Assembly (NCBI GenBank): GCA_022560025.1
Contig: JAFISE010000058.1
Coordinates: 120,375-184,374, forward strand
Source: Stagonosporopsis chrysanthemi
Lineage: Eukaryota > Ascomycota > Dothideomycetes > Pleosporales > Didymellaceae
Direction: 5' to 3'
Length of the DNA: 64,000 bases
The position numbers and the translations under genes are program-made. The notes below the pieces were generated by a model, which was given only the letters and a program-made list of their open reading frames with translations, ran no database searches and was not told the DNA's origin. Shown piece by piece: positions 55,919 through 64,000 of this stretch. Within the stretch, counting starts at the first letter, position 1. Each line of letters opens with the position of its first letter.

Positions 55919-58900
55919 TTACGACCGCTTCCTGGAAATAATGTCAGTAATCGCTTTCACCATCGGCATTGGGGGTGACCTCACCCTTGCAACTGCATAC
56001 AGCGGTTTGATACCGGTCCAGTACTCAAATTGATGCACTCCCTGGCCTACTAATACTTCGAGACCGTTTACAGTCTTCCAGCCAGCATCCTGCGCCAGTT
56101 GTATCAACGCTGTGACAGGAGGCTTGTAAGCCATCTCAAGGAGAGTCATCTGTTCAGCATTTTCCGCCGTCTTAGCCTTGTCAAACAATGCAATTAAAGT
56201 CTCACGGATTATTGAGTCGATAGGCTTGTCTGCAGGAATAGTGCCAATGGCAATGGTGGGCATGCGCTCCAACCCTTCAACAGTAGTGGTGTCTTTGATG
56301 ACGCGGATATCGTACTCGGCTGGGAAGTCTGCTTGCAGTTTCTCCATCTTCTCGACATTACGGCCGAGAAGAAAGATGGGCCTATATTGCATCTCGTGCA
56401 GTGCGTAGATGGCCGCGCGGCTTGTGCCTCCGCCACCAATGACAAGGCCAGAGTGCTGCTCGCCGGGCAAACGCTGATCACCAGCGTTTTTCAACACAAG
56501 GACCATGCCAAGGTAATCCGTATTGCGACCAATGAGCCGTGTGATCGTTTTGCCAGTGGCCTCATCGACAGAGTTCTCTGGTACAATGGTGTTGAGAGCG
56601 CCGATAGCTTCGACCTCAGGGCCAATGCCATCCAGCAACGGGGCTACATCCTGTTTCAGTGGAATAGTCACGCTCGCTCCACCAAAGTCTGGAGCACGAA
56701 TTATGTCCTTGATAGGCGTTATATCAGCAGTCTCGACGATGGTGTAGTTGTGTGGTAGCCCCGTTTCGCGGAAGAGCCTGTTGTGCATGCGCGGACTCGG
56801 ACTCTGCTGAACAGGTGAACCAAAAATGCAAAACTTCTTTGGCTGAATCTCGCCCATCAATGACAACCCACGTCGAATGTCGGCCGCCGTCAGCTGGCCA
56901 GGTGCGGTCGCTAATGGAAGTAAAGGATGCGATACTGGCGTCATGAAACCGTTCAAGATTCTGCTTAACTTGCCGTGCTCACCCATGTTGATGGCGATAA
57001 CAGGCACGGGATGCGCAGACTCTGCCCACGACTTGAACTCGGCAAGAGCGAAATTGTCTTTGAGAGACCTAGCCACACCGACAAGCTTAATGACATGACC
57101 GTACTGAAGAGCTCGGTTGTAATACTGGATCCAAGAGCCATTGTCCCAGCTGAGCTCACCCCGGGGGTCATGATGGCTAGCGATGATGCTTGTATGGCCC
57201 TTCTGCTCGGTAACTTCGCGGAGAATGTACTCTGGCATTGTCATCTCCAGATCCAAGAATTCACAGCCTAGTCGAAGAGCTGTCTGATACAGCTCACGAG
57301 CCTCGTTGTATGCCTCATCAGGAAACTTGCCGCCTTGTAGCTTTGTTCGTATCGTGAAGATAACTGGTAAAGATGTGGCTTGGCGTAACGCAGTCAGCTG
57401 CTCTGTAACAAACTCAGGAGATGGCAGTCCCTCGGGTGACTTTGGATCCTGCAGGAGATCGACCCGGAGTTCTACGGCATCTGCGCCTACGGTGATATCT
57501 GCCATATCTTTCTGAAGAGGTTCAACTTGAGGAGCTGAGAGGCAAACAAAGAAGGATTGCTTCCTTTTGCGAATGGACTTCAGCGCGGATGTTCTGCCTG
57601 TTATCATCTTCAAAAATCGCCCGAAGTCCTCCAAAGCCCTGACAAATCCGGTGGAATCGGAGCTTTGGCTGTTGACAAGGTAGTTGCTGCATTCCAAGTA
57701 CCAAGGTTTTCTGCGCAACCAAACACCCATCATATCCTCAACGTAGGCCGGTCGTGTCTTGTCGACTTGAAGAAAGTTCATCACTCTAGTAATATCGCGA
57801 GACACGAGCAGAACAACTCCATTGCTCTTTTGGTAGTCCACGAAGATCTTGCGTGCTTCAGGGATCTCAACGATGCCACCTCCGCATGCGAAGACATGAC
57901 CAGTGGGCTTCTCTTTCATCGTCTTTTGTAAAATTTTCAGCTCCTCGGCTCGGAACCCGTCCCAACCTCGCGCTTTGATGAGTTCAGGAATCGTCATGCC
58001 TAGATGTTCTTCCAGCGCTGTGTCGAGATCAATAAGTGGCCAACCAAGGATGCGGGCAGCCCAGCCGCCGGTTGTCGTCTTGCCAGCGCCTCGCATACCG
58101 ATGAAGAAGATCGACTTGTCTTTCACGGTTGAACCAATTCTGTTGTCGTGAATCGCCTTGTGCGGCAGTTCTACGCCGTCAAGTTCTGCCTTGAAGATCT
58201 GATTGAGCGAGTCCCAGTAGCCTGGCCAGGTCTTTCCGGTGCACTCCTTCTCAAGAATGAGCACTGGTTTAGGAGTGACCAGTGAAAGAACAGCGAAACT
58301 CATTGCGACGCGGTGGTCATCGTAGCAATGGATGCCTTGTTCGGGTGCAATCAATTGAAAACCCGTTCCATCAACCTCGATGCCGTCGTCAAACTGTCTG
58401 CAAATCACGCCAAACTTAGCAAGCTCGTCTTCCATGGCTTGAATACGGTTGCATTCTTTGACACGCTGATTGGCGATGCCGTAGATGCGTGTTGTATTGG
58501 AGGTACCATTCGAGGAGGCGACCGCGGCGAGGACTGAGGCTGTTAGGAAAGCGTCAGTCATTGGCTCCATATCAATCTCCTTGACAGCCTTCAGCCCGCC
58601 TTTTGGTGGGCCAGTGACGGTTGTCGAGGTAGCTGACTGGTCCACCTTGCATCCCATGGGTTCAAGCACCTCAACTGCGAAACGAGCATCGCCTTGGAGA
58701 GAGCTGGAGCCAATGTTCGGCACAGTGCAGGTAGTCCCTGTGATAGCTGCAATTGCCAATGGGTACGTTGCGGAACTGGCGTCGCTCTCAACAACATACT
58801 CGGAGGGGTTGGTGTAGGGTTTGTTGGGAATGTGATAGGTGTTAGCCTCCGTGGAGGACTTCTCGACCTGCACACCAAACGAAGCCATCATGGTGATGGT

Positions 58901-60748
58901 CATGTCGATATACGGCTGAGAGATAGGCTTGCCACCGACCAGACGAAGAGTGACAGGATTTTTCGAGTAAGGTGCGCACAAGAGGATTGAGGAGACGTAC
59001 TGCGATGAGACGGTAGCTGCAAGCTCAATGTCTCCAGTGAACGCTCTCTCTCCGTCACTGGCACCAAAGGCGCCGCATGCTGCGATGCGCAACGGCAAGC
59101 TACCTTGATTCTCTTGGTAGTCGATGTCGATGCCCATAGTTCGCAGTGACTTGACAAGTGGGCCGATCGGTCGTTCCTTCATTCTAGCATTACCAGTAAC
59201 GATGGTTGACGTGACATCCCCAACGGGCTGGGCAAGCGCCGTCACCGAGGTCAAGAAACGTGCCGCTGTACCAGCGTTACCTAGATAAAGTTCGTCGTTG
59301 GTAGCCTTTAGGTTGCCGCCATTTCCAGTAACAACCAACTCTTTTCCGTCATTTTCCCAAAAGAACGTAGCGCCTTGCAGCTTTGCAATCGCGTCCAGCA
59401 TGACCTGAGTATCATCAGAGTGCAGCAGGTTGCTAATGCGACAAGATCCGGAACCGAGTGCAGCAAGTACTAGAACTCGGTTCGAGATACTCTTGGATCC
59501 GGGAGGTGTGCAAGTGACGTTCAAATCACTAGGGATGCCCGGGTGGACAGAGATGCTGGGAGAGAGCGCGATCTTGATATCACGATCTGCCACTGTGCTA
59601 GCCTTTTTCTCATAGGTACGCCCGATGCCAGACAAAAGAACAACCTTCTTGATGCTGCCAGAGTTCTTCTTGTCAACCGCCATGATCTTGATCAGCTCAT
59701 CGACAGGGCAGTGCTTGTTGGCGGTACGTTTGCGCACAATTTTATCTGCAAGCGAAGTAGGCAATCCGTAGCTGGCTATACACTTTGTGAGTCGCGCAAC
59801 TGCAGAGGGATCGAGCACGCCCAAGTAACGTGCCAACTCGGCCTCCTTAACCATACCAATCGCAACCGCCTCACCGTGGAGAATTTGCGGTGTGAGGATA
59901 GCCTCGAAAGCGTGGCCGATGGAGTGACCAAAGTTCAAGAGGTTACGTAGCCCACCTTCACGCTCGTCGGCCGAAACAACCTCTGCTTTGACACGTATGG
60001 AGCCAAGCACGATGCGCTTCAATATATCCGCAATATTGTCAAAGTTTCGTCTCCCACTAGCGGGACTCTGTTCGAGTGCGCCAAGGATGGTGTTGGCGTT
60101 GCCCTCGAGGGTGGTGAACTCCTTCTCGTCCCAGATAGCGGCTGTCTTGACAACCTCGGCCATACCATTGATGACTTCGCGCTTTGGTAAAGTTTCTAGG
60201 AATTGCAGGTCGATGTAGATACGCTCAGGTTGCCAGAAGGCGCCGACAAGGTTCTTGCCCGCTGGCGTATCGATGGCCGTCTTGCCGCCGATGCTCGAGT
60301 CCACCATGGCAAGCAGTGTTGTCGGCACTTGAACAAATTTGATACCGCGCATGTACGTCGCAGCAACGAAGCCAATCATGTCACCAATCACACCACCGCC
60401 CAGCGCGATGATGACGGTATCTCGCGTGCATCCTTGTGACAGCAGCCAATCTTCCACCACGCCCTTTGTATTCCGCGATTTGGAATTCTCGCCAGGAGGA
60501 ATTGTGTACGTAAGTAGCCGCGGCTTCGATGCACTGGCCGCGGTGGCGGCCTTGAAGGCATGCTCGAACGTGGGGATGTAAGTTGGGCCAATGTTGGTGT
60601 CGGTGATGAGAACGTAGGTGGATGACGGGATGTTTTGCACAAGGTCGTCGGCGATGTAACTCTGCCAAAGCCCGTAGTCAACCACAATTGAGTCCTTGCC
60701 CAGAATGGTCACTTTGGTGGGCGCCGTTGGCGTGCTGTTGGTCGTCAT
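55919..60748 (-). CDS. ARO1: pentafunctional AROM polypeptide (shikimate pathway)
   Basis: An intronless frame of 1609 residues, normal for AROM, catalysing five consecutive steps from DAHP to EPSP in the cytosol. Domains in order: dehydroquinate synthase (about 1-390; IIALGGGVIGDMIGFVAATY, VDSSIGGKTAIDTPAGKN); EPSP synthase (about 400-850; CTPPGSKSISNRVLVLAALG, GNAGTAARFLTSV); shikimate kinase (about 870-1060; P-loop GMRGAGKTTTGGWAA); type I dehydroquinase (about 1065-1290; IIASHHDPRGELSW, with the Schiff-base Lys in HVIKLVGVA); and shikimate dehydrogenase (about 1300-1609; FCIFGSPVQQSPSPRMHN, VTIPLKQDV with the catalytic Lys, NADP loop VIGGGGTSRAAIYAL). The SPSPRMHN segment deviates from the common SRSPALHN. 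The start MTTNSTPTAPTKVTILG is preferred, though the frame stays open for 88 codons to an upstream ATG at 61012. Confidence 0.97.
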   Translation of the reverse strand: MTTNSTPTAPTKVTILGKDSIVVDYGLWQSYIADDLVQNIPSSTYVLITDTNIGPTYIPTFEHAFKAATAASASKPRLLTYTIPPGENSKSRNTKGVVEDWLLSQGCTRDTVIIALGGGVIGDMIGFVAATYMRGIKFVQVPTTLLAMVDSSIGGKTAIDTPAGKNLVGAFWQPERIYIDLQFLETLPKREVINGMAEVVKTAAIWDEKEFTTLEGNANTILGALEQSPASGRRNFDNIADILKRIVLGSIRVKAEVVSADEREGGLRNLLNFGHSIGHAFEAILTPQILHGEAVAIGMVKEAELARYLGVLDPSAVARLTKCIASYGLPTSLADKIVRKRTANKHCPVDELIKIMAVDKKNSGSIKKVVLLSGIGRTYEKKASTVADRDIKIALSPSISVHPGIPSDLNVTCTPPGSKSISNRVLVLAALGSGSCRISNLLHSDDTQVMLDAIAKLQGATFFWENDGKELVVTGNGGNLKATNDELYLGNAGTAARFLTSVTALAQPVGDVTSTIVTGNARMKERPIGPLVKSLRTMGIDIDYQENQGSLPLRIAACGAFGASDGERAFTGDIELAATVSSQYVSSILLCAPYSKNPVTLRLVGGKPISQPYIDMTITMMASFGVQVEKSSTEANTYHIPNKPYTNPSEYVVESDASSATYPLAIAAITGTTCTVPNIGSSSLQGDARFAVEVLEPMGCKVDQSATSTTVTGPPKGGLKAVKEIDMEPMTDAFLTASVLAAVASSNGTSNTTRIYGIANQRVKECNRIQAMEDELAKFGVICRQFDDGIEVDGTGFQLIAPEQGIHCYDDHRVAMSFAVLSLVTPKPVLILEKECTGKTWPGYWDSLNQIFKAELDGVELPHKAIHDNRIGSTVKDKSIFFIGMRGAGKTTTGGWAARILGWPLIDLDTALEEHLGMTIPELIKARGWDGFRAEELKILQKTMKEKPTGHVFACGGGIVEIPEARKIFVDYQKSNGVVLLVSRDITRVMNFLQVDKTRPAYVEDMMGVWLRRKPWYLECSNYLVNSQSSDSTGFVRALEDFGRFLKMITGRTSALKSIRKRKQSFFVCLSAPQVEPLQKDMADITVGADAVELRVDLLQDPKSPEGLPSPEFVTEQLTALRQATSLPVIFTIRTKLQGGKFPDEAYNEARELYQTALRLGCEFLDLEMTMPEYILREVTEQKGHTSIIASHHDPRGELSWDNGSWIQYYNRALQYGHVIKLVGVARSLKDNFALAEFKSWAESAHPVPVIAINMGEHGKLSRILNGFMTPVSHPLLPLATAPGQLTAADIRRGLSLMGEIQPKKFCIFGSPVQQSPSPRMHNRLFRETGLPHNYTIVETADITPIKDIIRAPDFGGASVTIPLKQDVAPLLDGIGPEVEAIGALNTIVPENSVDEATGKTITRLIGRNTDYLGMVLVLKNAGDQRLPGEQHSGLVIGGGGTSRAAIYALHEMQYRPIFLLGRNVEKMEKLQADFPAEYDIRVIKDTTTVEGLERMPTIAIGTIPADKPIDSIIRETLIALFDKAKTAENAEQMTLLEMAYKPPVTALIQLAQDAGWKTVNGLEVLVGQGVHQFEYWTGIKPLYAVARVRSPPMPMVKAITDIISRKRS

Positions 60749-61910
60749 GGTCGGTGTGGAGATTTGTGAGGGCAAGTGCCCTGCTGCCAATTGAGCGGCC
60801 TTGCAGACAGGAGAAGCAGGAGCGTCAAGCCGCAAGTCGTTGCAGTGAGGAGCTATGCAAACGAGGTACACCAAGTGACAGACCCTTTCAGGATGCTGGT
60901 GTGCGGCGTAGCTCAATGAGGCGTGACTCAATAGTGGCAGAATATTTGGTAAGGGGCGGTGAAGCGCCTTGGCGACACTGAGGGGCGCAGAGCCTCTTGC
61001 ATAGGGCTGCATTTCACCGTTGCATCATAGGACCTAGCTCCGCTGTCGTGTCGGACGACCGTTGAGCTGTGCAGATCCGTCGCATCTCGACTGTGCCGTG
61101 GTCGCAGCGCATCAATGTCACTTACAGGTATGGATACCCAGTGGTCGACTGCTGCACGACTTCAGAAGAGATCTTCTAGCACTGGCGTTCATTGTAACGC
61201 ATTTGCGTCAATTGCGACATGACACATGACACGCCAGATGTATCCGTCTGACAACGACTTCAATCGTTGTTGCTTTCGGGACAAGAGCCGCGCCTCAATC
61301 ACTCTCACAACGAATACAGGTCCGCTCGTGGAGCCAAGAAGAGGCTACGGCCGATGAAGCCAAAACGTGCTAGTGTAACGCAGCCGCGACGTTAGGGTAC
61401 GCCTATACGGGACAGTTCGGAGTCATGACGGGAGGCAGCAGATAGTTCTCCGTTGCGTTCCGCCAACAAAATGGATGCTGACATGGCCATTATTGATGTG
61501 ATAGCGATGTAAGAGGTAGTTTGCGCGCTGGTGCATGTCACACAAAATCCGTAGGCTGGGAACGGCGAAGCTAGTGCTGAGGGGTGGGCCAGAGAGGCTG
61601 ACCGGTCAGCGGCTAAAGAGCTTGAGCATGCGCTAAGCTTTGGGAAACGAGCCCGAAACAAACAACTTAGCCCATATAGGTTAACATGAGCAATATTGTA
61701 CTGGAGGCCTGACAGGCAACGAGTGCGAAACAAGCCCTACGACGAAGCTTCGAGGCGCAGAAAATATCACCAAAGGCAGCATTTATTGTCTTGCTGTGCC
61801 GTCAGGATCTTTTAGGAGTATCTTGGCTTCCTTCTTCACTATACGGCAAGCATAGATTTTGATGCACATCGAACCTGATCGAAATAAGTCACAACACACG
61901 ACCTTACACA
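60749..61910. other. divergent upstream region of AROM and the small secreted protein
   Basis: The first 260 bp extend the AROM frame in-phase (upstream ATG at 61012). The rest contains no recognisable gene. It must hold the AROM promoter and that of the gene at 61911. Confidence 0.55.
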
Positions 61911-62514
61911 ATGCTCTATCATGTTATCATTGTAGTGCTGTCCTTGGTCAGCCTGGCTCTTGCAGGGTTTGACATCAGGACCGGAGAGACTGAGTGGTGG
62001 TACACGGACGAGGCAGAGGTACGTCATGCATCTGTGGGATACATTACTTATATAACGCATGCTTACTCAATCAGTCAACATCCATAGCCAGCGCCATGTC
62101 TAAAGCTATTAACAGCTACGACGAAGCAGTGAAAACCCAGGCTGATGTGAAAAGCGCGTTGGGAGCCTTCTATACGTATGCACGAACACGCGATGGAATC
62201 CCGGAAATTGCTACAGCAACAGGCACTGAGTTCACACGCTTCACGTCGCTGCCTGACTGGTGAGTCTTTACTGCTTAGCCTTTTTGTCTTTCAACGAAAT
62301 TGAACTTCCCAACAGGTATACCGCCATGCCAGCAGACGCCTTGAAAGTGTTTGAGAGTGTCCGAAAGGAGGAAGACAAGATATGGTCCAGTGTTGTCCCG
62401 AAAGCTGCACGCACGAGTGGCAGCCAGGGTGCAGCACCACAAGCAACTGGCATAGGCCTCTATGCTCATGGAGCTATTGCTGCTGTAGTTGGAGCTATTG
62501 CTGCTGCTTTATAA
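61911..62514 (+). CDS. small secreted protein, cysteine-free, possibly GPI-anchored
   Basis: Three exons (61911-62018, 62075-62259, 62316-62514) give 163 residues; both introns are GT-AG and in phase (the second splits a Trp codon). Residues 1-18 are a clear signal peptide (MLYHVIIVVLSLVSLALA), cleaved before GFDIRTGE. The mature chain is acidic to neutral, helix-rich and contains no Cys: SAMSKAINSYDEAVKTQADV, then SVRKEEDKIWSSVVPKAART. The C-terminus is hydrophobic (AHGAIAAVVGAIAAAL) after a small-residue stretch, as in GPI-anchor signals of cell-surface proteins. I recognise no family. Its position directly beside an AT-rich RIP-like island is typical of effector or other fast-evolving surface-protein genes in dothideomycetes, which is context, not proof. 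Confidence 0.8.
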
Positions 62515-62777
62515 TACAACCTTTACCTATCAACATACAGATCAAACCACATTTCTTGAACTGTAATAGTAATATAGTCAGATGTGCAGTTTAGGTGGCA
62601 CTAGCATGAAGGCACGCGAAAGAGGAGAAACAAAGTATATTTAAGCAGCACTCCGTTACGATCCTAGTTGTAGGATGCAGCACAGATATAATATGTTCAC
62701 TAATCAAGTCCTAGCGTAGAGGGAAGATGAGAGGATGAGCACAATAACCAGTTAACACTACAATAAGTTACGTAACC

Positions 62778-62905
62778 TACTTGTTAATAAGCAGACCTAG
62801 TTTATAAGTACAGATACTTGTTAACAAGTACTGCTCTATAATGCTTGTCTACAAGCGCTAGACAATACTTTATTAGCTAAGCTATATGTTACTTGTTAAT
62901 AAGTA
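62778..62905. repeat. repeated palindrome ACTTGTTAAYAAGT cluster
   Basis: TACTTGTTAATAAG (62778-62791), the perfect 16-bp palindrome TACTTGTTAACAAGTA (62815-62830) and TACTTGTTAATAAGTA (62890-62905) occur within 130 bp. Between the last two lies TTGTCTA...TAGACAA, a 7-bp inverted repeat. They sit at the left part of the AT-rich island. Confidence 0.75.
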
Positions 62906-62939
62906 TATCTTATAGTTAGTAAATAGATTTAGAGTACCT

Positions 62940-63095
62940 AGTAGCAGGTAGAAGTAAATTTAGGATCGCACAGACCTAGAGGTAGTAGTTAGGTAGAAGT
63001 TATACAGGCTAGGGGTAGAGGTTAGATACAAGTACCTTTAGCATAGGTAGAAGTAGAGATTAGGTTAAATAGATCTAGGTAGAAGTTAAGTTTAG
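62940..63095. repeat. degenerate AGGTAGAAGTTAG repeat
   Basis: Variants of GGTAGAAGTTAGG/AGGTAGAAGTAGAG recur several times with irregular spacing inside the AT-rich island. It may be a decayed tandem array, or related motifs left by mutation. Confidence 0.5.
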
Positions 63096-63905
63096 AGTAC
63101 TTAGCAGAGTTATATCTATATTAATACAATTATAGTATAGTAGCTAATTTTTATTATTTAAGTTTAGAATAGTTGTATAGTTTAATTATTCTAGATTTAC
63201 TAGTTTTAGTTAAGATTTTCTATTAATTTAATAGCAAGTTATTATAGCTATTTATAACAGCTACTTGTCTCTATATTATAAAGGCTTAATTCTGTTCTAA
63301 AGCTGCTATTCTCTTTATTAGATAGTAGATAAGCTAACTTCTATAATATCGTTATCTGTTTTGCTCTTAATATTAATCCTAATCTTACCTACTAGCCTAA
63401 TATAGGCATACAACTTAAGAAGATTATCTACCTTACTATAGAGTAGAGCGTTTTCTTCTACTATAACTTATAAAAATATTAAATTCTTTAGGATTATAAT
63501 CGCTTAGATAGCTTAGGTAAGAAGTCTATACTTCTAATACTTAAGTATGTCTCTAGCAGTATTAAAAACCTACTCTACTCCTACCTATAAGATAGGTACT
63601 ACTAGAATATCTTTTATAATATATATAAGCTTAGAGTAAAAGGTTTTATTAAACTTCTACTACTCTAGAATATTAAAGTTTTTGCCTAAAAGAATAAAAG
63701 GTATACTTAGATAGAACTCTTTTTTAAATCTAGTTAAGCCTATATTCTTATCTATATTAAAAGTTAAGCTTTAAATATAAATAGACAACCTTGCGTACTA
63801 TTGTTTAATTAGTGTAGCTAGCTTATAAAACTGTTTACTATCTATTAATTACTCTAAGATAGTGTTAGGAACTAAGCTATTACCTCTAGTTTCTACACTA
63901 TTTTT

Positions 63906-64000
63906 GTAAGAACAAGCCGAGTTCTTCAAGCCCATCTTACATTACCTGACAACTACCCGACTCAGATCCGTCTTCCAACTGCTCCTCGGTACAGTCTTCC
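63906..64000. other. normal-composition DNA at the window edge
   Basis: After the AT-rich island the last 95 bases have ordinary composition. One plus frame is open to the edge (EQAEFFKPILHYL onwards), and on the minus strand an acidic frame (EDCTEEQLEDGSESGSCQ) ends at a GTAATG donor-like site. Either could be the edge of a neighbouring gene; too short to decide. Confidence 0.3.

Larger units (their letters stand above)
62600..63905. mobile_element. AT-rich, RIP-like degenerate repeat island
   Basis: Base composition drops sharply to strongly AT-rich; TA, TTA and CTA steps dominate, CpG is almost absent and all six frames are full of stops. The right boundary is abrupt near 63905, where normal composition resumes. 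This is the expected end-state of repeat-induced point mutation (C to T, favouring CpA) acting on a transposon copy. No coding remnants can be read, so the element class is unknown. The left boundary is more gradual, starting after the secreted-protein gene. Confidence 0.7.

Noticed and set aside
1..64000. CRISPR array, bacterial operons, rRNA genes or integrated virus
   Set aside because: No regularly spaced direct repeats, no Shine-Dalgarno-led gene strings, no rRNA-like sequence and no viral genes were seen.

Overview
The window looks like nuclear DNA of a filamentous ascomycete, probably a dothideomycete (class is inference). The evidence is short introns (mostly 43-130 nt) with GTRAGT-type donors and CTAAY branch points, fungus-specific genes (pentafunctional AROM, division 1 chitin synthase, C2H2 plus fungal_trans regulator, hybrid histidine kinase), and one AT-rich, stop-rich block at the right end that resembles repeat-induced point mutation (RIP). 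No bacterial, organellar or CRISPR features were seen, and no rRNA or tRNA gene was convincing.

Left third (1-24.8 kb): a secreted DUF3455 protein (917-1792, +); TOM70 (2557-4620, -); an Abz2-like aminodeoxychorismate lyase (5327-6553, +); the SNF1/AMPK kinase (6927-9722, -); an MFS anion:cation symporter-type permease (10789-12556, -) divergent from a short mitochondrially targeted protein (13092-13807, +); a low-molecular-weight phosphotyrosine phosphatase (13987-14590, -); a chitin synthase (15721-18904, +); an 11-zinc-knuckle RNA-binding protein (19934-21668, +); and a second allantoate/nicotinate-type MFS permease (23091-24787, +).

Middle third (25-48 kb): a secreted GH105 unsaturated rhamnogalacturonyl hydrolase (25105-26344, -) convergent with that permease; a hybrid histidine kinase (27277-31279, -); the gamma-tubulin complex protein GCP3/Spc98 (32052-34852, -) divergent from a BTB-like protein (35411-36825, +); a TmpA-like ferric-reductase-type membrane protein (38861-40549, +); UPS1 (40972-41820, -) divergent from cytosolic tryptophanyl-tRNA synthetase (42396-43871, +); a sugar permease (44629-46569, +); and a sulfotransferase-fold P-loop protein (46906-47952, -).

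Right third (48-64 kb): a C2H2/fungal_trans transcription factor (48566-51807, -); a 4.1-kb stretch without ordinary genes that holds one notable small cysteine-rich frame with defensin-like (CS-alpha-beta) spacing (55207-55422, +); the intronless AROM polypeptide (55919-60748, -); a small cysteine-free secreted protein (61911-62514, +) at the edge of a RIP-like AT-rich island (about 62600-63905).

Most genes are housekeeping or signalling genes arranged singly. Contexts that suggest joint work are the GH105/permease pair (pectin-fragment breakdown and uptake), the sugar permease/sulfotransferase-like/regulator run at 44.6-51.8 kb, and the secreted protein next to the mutated repeat island (an effector-like setting). 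All exon models were built by eye from splice signals and frame continuity; every spliced model sums to a whole number of codons.
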